This document shows positions 59,219-64,000 of a stretch of DNA of 64,000 nt, piece after piece (the first letter of the stretch is position 1; each line of letters begins with the position of its first letter). Origin of the DNA: an uncultured beta proteobacterium (GTDB lineage: Bacteria > Pseudomonadota > Gammaproteobacteria > Burkholderiales > Burkholderiaceae_B); assembly GCA_903894155.1 (NCBI GenBank), contig CAITPF010000010.1, positions 1 through 64,000 on the forward strand, written 5' to 3'. Both the position numbers and the translations under genes were made by a program. Below the pieces are notes generated by a model that saw only the letters and a program-made list of their open reading frames with translations, made no database searches and had not been told where the DNA came from.

Positions 59219-60007
59219 ATGGTTCGAATGTTCATCCGCGCCTGCTTGATCGCAGCAACGCTTGTCGGTGCGACCGCTGTCGCCCAAACCGGGCCGACCG
59301 TGCTTCGTGCGACCTATATCGCGCAGAATCCCGTCCAGGCGTTTGTCGACCCTGCGAGCGGCCGTGTGCGAGGCCCAGCCGCCGACATCACCCGCGCGCT
59401 CGCGCAGCAACTCGGTGTGCCCTGGACGATCTCTGGCGCGCCGGGCGCCGTGGGTGTCATCGAGCGCGTCGTGCGCGGCGAAGCGGACATCGGCTTCGTG
59501 GCGTTCGACCCGCTGCGTGCGGTCGACGTGGATTTCTCGCAGGCCTACTCGCTTTCGCAGAACGCGTACCTGGTGGCCGACGCATCGCCGCTGCATCGTG
59601 CCGCGGATGTCGATGCGCCCGATGTGCGCATCGGCGTTCGCAAGGGCGATGCCGGCGAATTCTTTCTCACGCGAACGCTCAGGAACGCGACGCTCTTGCG
59701 CGACGACGCCGGCAGCCTTGAAGACGCGGCGCGGCAACTGCGCGCAGGAGCGATCAGCGCTTATGCGGCCAACCGGCACCGGCTCACGGGCTTCGTCGCG
59801 ACCACGCCTGGATATCGCATTCTCGAGGGCAATTTCTACCCCGTCGAACAGGCGATCGCCGTGCGCAAGGGCAATACCGTCATGCTAGGCGTTCTCAATA
59901 CGTTTCTGGATCAGGCGCGCGTGTCTGGCTTGATCGCGACCTCGATCAGCCAGGCCGGGTTGAGCGGAGTGGACGTGGCGCCTGCGCCGGTTGCGCGCAA
60001 GAACTGA
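59219..60007 (+). CDS. Family-3 periplasmic solute-binding protein
   Basis: A 262-residue periplasmic binding protein of the amino-acid/polar-compound type (SBP_bac_3). Signal peptide cleavage is expected near TAVAQTGP. GPAADITRALAQQLGVPW, ADIGFVAFDPLRAVDVDFSQ and the RIGVRKGDAGEFFLTR segment mark the two lobes. GGGAGG (59207-59212) sits 6 nt before ATG 59219, which decides it over the ATG at 59216. No ABC permease or ATPase is adjacent, so it may be an orphan receptor or feed a sensor. Ligand unknown. Confidence 0.82.
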   Translation: MVRMFIRACLIAATLVGATAVAQTGPTVLRATYIAQNPVQAFVDPASGRVRGPAADITRALAQQLGVPWTISGAPGAVGVIERVVRGEADIGFVAFDPLRAVDVDFSQAYSLSQNAYLVADASPLHRAADVDAPDVRIGVRKGDAGEFFLTRTLRNATLLRDDAGSLEDAARQLRAGAISAYAANRHRLTGFVATTPGYRILEGNFYPVEQAIAVRKGNTVMLGVLNTFLDQARVSGLIATSISQAGLSGVDVAPAPVARKN

Positions 60008-60130
60008 CGCCTGGGGAAATCGAGGCGCCCGCGCAAGGCGATTGCCAGGAGTTTGATCCAGTGCAAACCGCAGGCGCGGTTATGGGCGCAGGCGTCAATC
60101 GCACGCGACTCCCAGCCGTAGAATCAGGGC

Positions 60131-62983
60131 ATGGGAAGGATCGCGCGGCGCTGTGCGGTTTGGACGGTAGTCGTCTGCTCGACGCCGGCGCTGGCGGTTA
60201 ACGTCAACGATCCCTACCTCCAGACAAACTACGCCAACAACCTTCCGAACTTTTACGATTCGGCCAATGCCTGGCCAAGCGTTGCATCGCTCGGGCTGTT
60301 TAACGCCGCCGGCATCGGGCAAGGCTGCACCGGCACGCTGATCAACTCGCGCACGATCCTGACCGCGGCGCACTGCCTTTCGGCGAATACGACACAAGGC
60401 ACCGCGGCATTCTCAAACTCGGCTGCGTCTGCGGGCACGCCAAACGATCGCACGCTGGGTGGGGCGCTGGCGCATTCGCTCTACAGCGGCACCTTCACTT
60501 ACGATATTGCACTCGTCACCGTCGCGCAGCCCATCACCGCGCTCACCCCGGTGCGCATCGCCGTGCCGTCGGATTTTGCCGATCCCACGAAGCTGGTGGG
60601 GCAAGTGGCGACCATCGTCGGATACGGTGCTGCGGGTACTGGCACGCAACCAGGCACGCCGATCTCAGTCACCGATCCGGTCACGGGCAAAGTCACAACG
60701 ACGACCCTGTTGCCTGGCGCGGGCGACGGCAAGCGGCGCGTTGTCGTGACCAAGATCGGCGCGATCGGCACCACGGCGGCGGGCGTTCCCCGCGTGATCA
60801 CGGCCCAGTTCCTCAATCCTGCGGTCGACAAATCCGCGCCCGTGCTGCAAGGGCAACCCGAGAAGGGCGACAGCGGCGGCCCGCTGCTTGTTCAGGTCGG
60901 ATCGCAATGGATCCAGATCGGCACCGTCGGCGGCGGCCCCTCAGGCTATGGCTCGACCGACACCTGGACCTGGATCGCCGACCACAGCGCCTGGCTGACG
61001 AAAAACAATCCGTGGCAAAGCGTGACCAGCAAGGCCGGGACCTTCAACTGGAACGCGCCCGGCGCCTGGTCCACGGGCGAGGTACCCAATAATCAGGACG
61101 GCAGTCTCGTCAGTGCCAGCCGGTCGCTGGGGCGCTTCTTTGAAGTCAACGTCAATACGCCGACGACATTGACTGTCAACATGAGCGCGACCGTGGACAA
61201 GCTCGCGATCGATCATCCGTCGGCCAGCGTTTCCGTCAGCGCGGGCCAGACGCTTTCTTCCGTGCTCGACACGACGTTAAATCGAGGCACTCTTGACGTG
61301 GCGGGCACGCTTTCCGCAGGGACGCTGCTTGCAGATGGAACACCCGACGTACTCTCGCGGGTGGTCGTGGCGGGCGGCCTGCTATCGGGCACCGGCAAGC
61401 TCACCGCAACCAATGGCGTCGTGCAGACCGGAGGGATCATCGCGCCGGGCTCCGCCGCCGCGACGGGCACGCTGACGATCGCCGGCAATTTCGTCCAGCA
61501 GGCGGGCGCAACCCTGCTTTCGCGCCTGAGCGCCACGCATTCATCTGATCTCGTGGTGACTGGCTCCGCCGCCCTGGGCGGAAACCTGTTGATCGGCGGC
61601 ATCACGGGCCAGAAACCCTCGACGGATTTGACTTATACCGTCCTGACGGCCGATAGTCGATCCGGAACTTTTGTATCGGTGAAATCGACCCTTGCCTTTC
61701 TCGCACCCACAGCCGTCTACGGCAACCAGACCGTTGCGGTATCGCTTGCGCGCAATGACCAGCCTCTTGAGGCTGTCGCCACCCATGCGTCCGATACGGG
61801 CGTGGCCAAGGCGCTCGACAAGCTGTCGCCCGGCAATCCGGTGGTGAGCCAGCTCGTCACGCGTGCCACGGTGTCGTCGACCCAGGTCGATTCCACGACC
61901 AAGGCGCTGATCATCGAGGCGCTCGGAAGCGAGAGCGCGGCCGACGCCCTCCTTGAGGAGTCCGACGCTCAGAACGACCTTGCGCTCTCGTCGCTTGCGG
62001 GCGAAGGTCTGGTCGCCGCGCAAAACCTGGCGTTTTCCAACGCATCGCTGTTCGTCGAAGGCATTCGCCAGCAGTCACAGAGCTGGCTCATCGGCATGCC
62101 AGTGCCCGGGGCTGCGATCGCGGGCAAGTCAGGCGGATCGTCGGCCTGGCTCAACGTTCAGGGCGGCTCGGGCCTGCTGCGCGGCGACGGCACCAACTAC
62201 GGCATCAACAGCGGCGGCGTCAACGTGCAACTGGGCGCCAATTACCAGATCAATACGCAGGCAATGGTCGGCGTGGCGATCGGCGGCTCGAACAGCACGT
62301 TCTCGGTTTCGGATCTGTCGACCACCGGTAACCTCAGCACGGTCAATCTCGGCATTTACGGAATCGCGCGACACGCGGATTTCTACGCTGCCGGCACGTT
62401 GGCCTATGCGCGCAACAGCGCCACCACGAACCGGACGGTCACCGTGTTCGATCTCAACGACCGGCAGAAGGCGAGCTTCAATATCGACACGCTCTCGGCC
62501 CGGCTCGAGCTTGGCTACCGCGCCGAAACTCCTCTGGTGACCATCACGCCCTTTGCGGCAGTCGAGCCGACCTGGCTGTGGCAATCGGCGTTTTCGGAGT
62601 CACGACAGACTGGGGGCAACAGCGACACCAGCCTCGGGTTGAATGTCAGGGCACAGCAAACCACCTCGCTGCCAGCAAGCCTGGGCCTGCAGTTCGATCG
62701 TCGCATCGATCTGGAAAGCGGCTGGAGCATCAGCCCTGTCGTGCGCGCAGCGTGGATCCGCGAGTTCATGCCGCAGCGGAGCATCAACGCGGAGTTGCAG
62801 ATGGCCCCCGGCGAGACATTCACTTCATACGGCCTGAGCGCCGCGACTAACGTCGCGCAGTTCAGCCTCGGATTGCTCGTCACAGATAACAAGACCGTCT
62901 CGAGCTATGTCTCGGGCACAGCCTATGCCTCGGACCGCGGCCAGGCCTGGCAGGCGCAGCTGGGCGTGAACATCAGGTTCTGA
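60131..62983 (+). CDS. Serine-protease autotransporter (type Va)
   Basis: A 950-residue autotransporter. A signal peptide (cleavage near PALAVN, residue 22) precedes a trypsin-like S1 domain with the triad H81 (LTAAHC), D125 (TYDIAL) and S248 (GDSGGPLL). A beta-helix-type passenger stalk (about 300-590) has SAGQTLSSVLDTTLNRGTLDVAG-like repeats. A linker helix precedes a C-terminal autotransporter barrel (about 675-950) that ends VNIRF with the terminal Phe. It would be exported and displayed or released as a secreted protease. It is an isolated gene between the binding protein and a long intergenic region. Confidence 0.93.
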   Translation: MGRIARRCAVWTVVVCSTPALAVNVNDPYLQTNYANNLPNFYDSANAWPSVASLGLFNAAGIGQGCTGTLINSRTILTAAHCLSANTTQGTAAFSNSAASAGTPNDRTLGGALAHSLYSGTFTYDIALVTVAQPITALTPVRIAVPSDFADPTKLVGQVATIVGYGAAGTGTQPGTPISVTDPVTGKVTTTTLLPGAGDGKRRVVVTKIGAIGTTAAGVPRVITAQFLNPAVDKSAPVLQGQPEKGDSGGPLLVQVGSQWIQIGTVGGGPSGYGSTDTWTWIADHSAWLTKNNPWQSVTSKAGTFNWNAPGAWSTGEVPNNQDGSLVSASRSLGRFFEVNVNTPTTLTVNMSATVDKLAIDHPSASVSVSAGQTLSSVLDTTLNRGTLDVAGTLSAGTLLADGTPDVLSRVVVAGGLLSGTGKLTATNGVVQTGGIIAPGSAAATGTLTIAGNFVQQAGATLLSRLSATHSSDLVVTGSAALGGNLLIGGITGQKPSTDLTYTVLTADSRSGTFVSVKSTLAFLAPTAVYGNQTVAVSLARNDQPLEAVATHASDTGVAKALDKLSPGNPVVSQLVTRATVSSTQVDSTTKALIIEALGSESAADALLEESDAQNDLALSSLAGEGLVAAQNLAFSNASLFVEGIRQQSQSWLIGMPVPGAAIAGKSGGSSAWLNVQGGSGLLRGDGTNYGINSGGVNVQLGANYQINTQAMVGVAIGGSNSTFSVSDLSTTGNLSTVNLGIYGIARHADFYAAGTLAYARNSATTNRTVTVFDLNDRQKASFNIDTLSARLELGYRAETPLVTITPFAAVEPTWLWQSAFSESRQTGGNSDTSLGLNVRAQQTTSLPASLGLQFDRRIDLESGWSISPVVRAAWIREFMPQRSINAELQMAPGETFTSYGLSAATNVAQFSLGLLVTDNKTVSSYVSGTAYASDRGQAWQAQLGVNIRF

Positions 62984-63450
62984 GTGCCGCAATGAGGCAA
63001 GGCTGCACTCAAGGCGTACTTGGGAAACGCCCTCGCACGGCCGTTCCCGCGCGATGAATCCATGAGATTTCGCAGGCGATGTTGCAAATAGTTGCGCGAT
63101 CACGATTGACTTCATCTTTTTGGGTGCTAGCATAAATCTCCTAGGCTGTCTGTAAAACCCGAGTTCGTGAAGCAATAACACCCTCACCCCCTCGCCCTAC
63201 ACGCACCCGCTTCTGCGGAAGCTGCAACGGCACCGCCCCGACTTTTCGCGTATAGGTCGGGCCGCACCGCACAACTTCTTCTCACGATCCCCCGCCCAGT
63301 CAGGTGGTGGCATTTTCGTCCCCGCGCGTCGGTGTCAGCCGAATGCTGCGAACAAAAAGGAGCCTGTCAACCGAATCATTCCTGAGGACCGTCGCACCGG
63401 AACTATCCCCGGGGTGATCGGTTGACGGGAGGCTCGCGTGACCGTGAAGC
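62984..63450. other. Long intergenic region after the autotransporter gene
   Basis: This 467-bp stretch has no convincing gene. A 7-bp inverted repeat TGAGTGC / GCACTCA (62981-62987, 63005-63011) lies at the autotransporter stop but lacks a T-run. A hairpin GCTTC / GAAGC with loop TGCG (63209-63222), which fits the stable UNCG class, and a CCGAC / GTCGG inverted repeat near 63240 lie further down. It may hold the leader of the next gene. Confidence 0.5.
63106..63133 (+). promoter_or_regulatory. Possible promoter of the right-edge gene
   Basis: A -35-like TTGACT (63106-63111), a 16-bp spacer and a weak -10-like TAGCAT (63128-63133) lie in an AT-rich pocket about 320 bp upstream of the next ATG. 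If used, the transcript would have a long structured leader. Confidence 0.3.
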
Positions 63451-64000
63451 ATGAGAACCCTGGTCATCATCCCGATCATCCATACCGAGCAGGATATGGG
63501 CTCGCTGCTGAGCGAAATCAAGCGCGAGTATGTGTCGCGCTACGGGCTCGCGCAATGGGATTCCCACCTGAACTCGATTGCCGAGATCTGGGATGGCATC
63601 CGCCGGATGATCCTCGACTTCGATTTGCCCTATGCAAGCGTTCGCCTTTTTCAGGATGGATTGCCCCTATGCGGCAAGGAGGCTGAAATCGTCCGGGATG
63701 TCGCAGCACGCGGAAGCAAGAACCACCAGCTGCTTGCCGAGATCGCCGGGCGCGGTGCCCGACTCATGGGGACCGAAGACCCCCAGTTGTTGCTGCAGGA
63801 ATATCAATTCCTCCAGGGCGCGCTCAGGGATATGCAGAGCGAGGAGGGGGAGCAACGATGGAAGCAGCAAAGCCAGCGACTTCTGGCTGATCGTGATCAG
63901 TTTATCGCGGCGCGCATTAACGACACGCTATTGCCAAACGAAATCGGGCTGCTGTTTCTCGGCATGGCCCATCAGATCGAACCAATGCTCTCCAGCGACA
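63451..64000 (+). CDS. Conserved hypothetical protein, runs off the right edge
   Basis: An open frame from ATG 63451 to the window end, 183 codons with no stop. It begins MRTLVIIPIIHTEQDMGSLL and contains SEIWDG-like acidic helices, and late in the frame LLFLGMAHQIEPML. A GGGAGG element at 63427-63432 is distant, so the start is uncertain by a few codons. The II-PIIHT start and the FLGMAHQ segment recall metal-binding or TraB-like phosphohydrolase folds, but I cannot assign a family. The 3' end is outside the window. Confidence 0.65.
   Translation, partial: MRTLVIIPIIHTEQDMGSLLSEIKREYVSRYGLAQWDSHLNSIAEIWDGIRRMILDFDLPYASVRLFQDGLPLCGKEAEIVRDVAARGSKNHQLLAEIAGRGARLMGTEDPQLLLQEYQFLQGALRDMQSEEGEQRWKQQSQRLLADRDQFIAARINDTLLPNEIGLLFLGMAHQIEPMLSSD

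Noticed and set aside
1-64000. tRNA, rRNA, phage or IS elements
   Set aside because: I looked for tRNA-like cloverleaf ends, rRNA-like stretches, transposase or integrase motifs and saw none; a tRNAscan or ISfinder search would settle it.

Overview
The window is high-GC DNA with dense coding and short intergenic gaps. The gene content points to a betaproteobacterium of the order Burkholderiales, most likely an Alcaligenaceae-type organism (Bordetella/Achromobacter/Pusillimonas-like). The clues are four orphan Bug (TctC-type) periplasmic receptors, a PaaN-type phenylacetate cluster under PaaX, and heavy investment in small-acid catabolism. The species call is inference from family knowledge; I see no rRNA, tRNA, insertion sequence, phage gene or CRISPR array.

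Layout. 220-603: a small lipoprotein. 614-6837 (minus): a probable operon of alpha/beta hydrolase, Gfo/Idh oxidoreductase, Bug receptor, polysaccharide-deacetylase-type hydrolase, gamma-glutamyltransferase-like enzyme and PaiB-like flavin protein. 7007-8155: a small conserved protein, a cupin and a low-complexity secreted protein. 8405-13479 (plus): DapA-family aldolase, Bug receptor, SDR, D-tartrate dehydratase and iron alcohol dehydrogenase, probably a tartrate/hydroxy-acid operon. 13482-18945: secreted hydrolase, soluble and membrane pyrophosphatases back to back, and a flavin monooxygenase. 18996-20802 (minus): a Bug receptor and an LTxxQ periplasmic protein.

20909-31985 is a methylglycine catabolic island. 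Heterotetrameric sarcosine oxidase (soxBDAG) is divergent from an N-carbamoylsarcosine amidohydrolase, followed by an ABC importer whose receptor gene appears reduced to a 37-codon remnant, a GlxA-type AraC regulator and an SdpA-like M19 protein. The amidohydrolase would release sarcosine from N-carbamoylsarcosine, an intermediate of creatinine/N-methylhydantoin breakdown, and the oxidase would convert it to glycine.

32001-34138 encodes a TbpB-like surface lipoprotein and a Slam-type outer-membrane translocon with overlapping stop and start, an apparent type XI secretion pair. A nitronate-monooxygenase-like flavoprotein, two sulfatases (choline sulfatase and an extended arylsulfatase), a Bug receptor and a DODA-type dioxygenase follow. 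betC is preceded by a seven-copy 17-bp tandem repeat that carries its own start codon in several copies.

42049-56819 is the phenylacetate region: paaX and a livHMGF importer on minus, and paaN-paaG-paaI-paaK-(livK-like receptor)-paaABCDE on plus. The LivF ATPase carries an N-terminal hemerythrin-like domain with an apparently complete diiron ligand set. paaF, paaH and paaJ functions are not in the window. 56881-64000 holds a small membrane protein, a CDP-diacylglycerol pyrophosphatase-like protein, a SphA/MetA-type outer-membrane protein, a family-3 binding protein, a serine-protease autotransporter and a gene running off the right edge.
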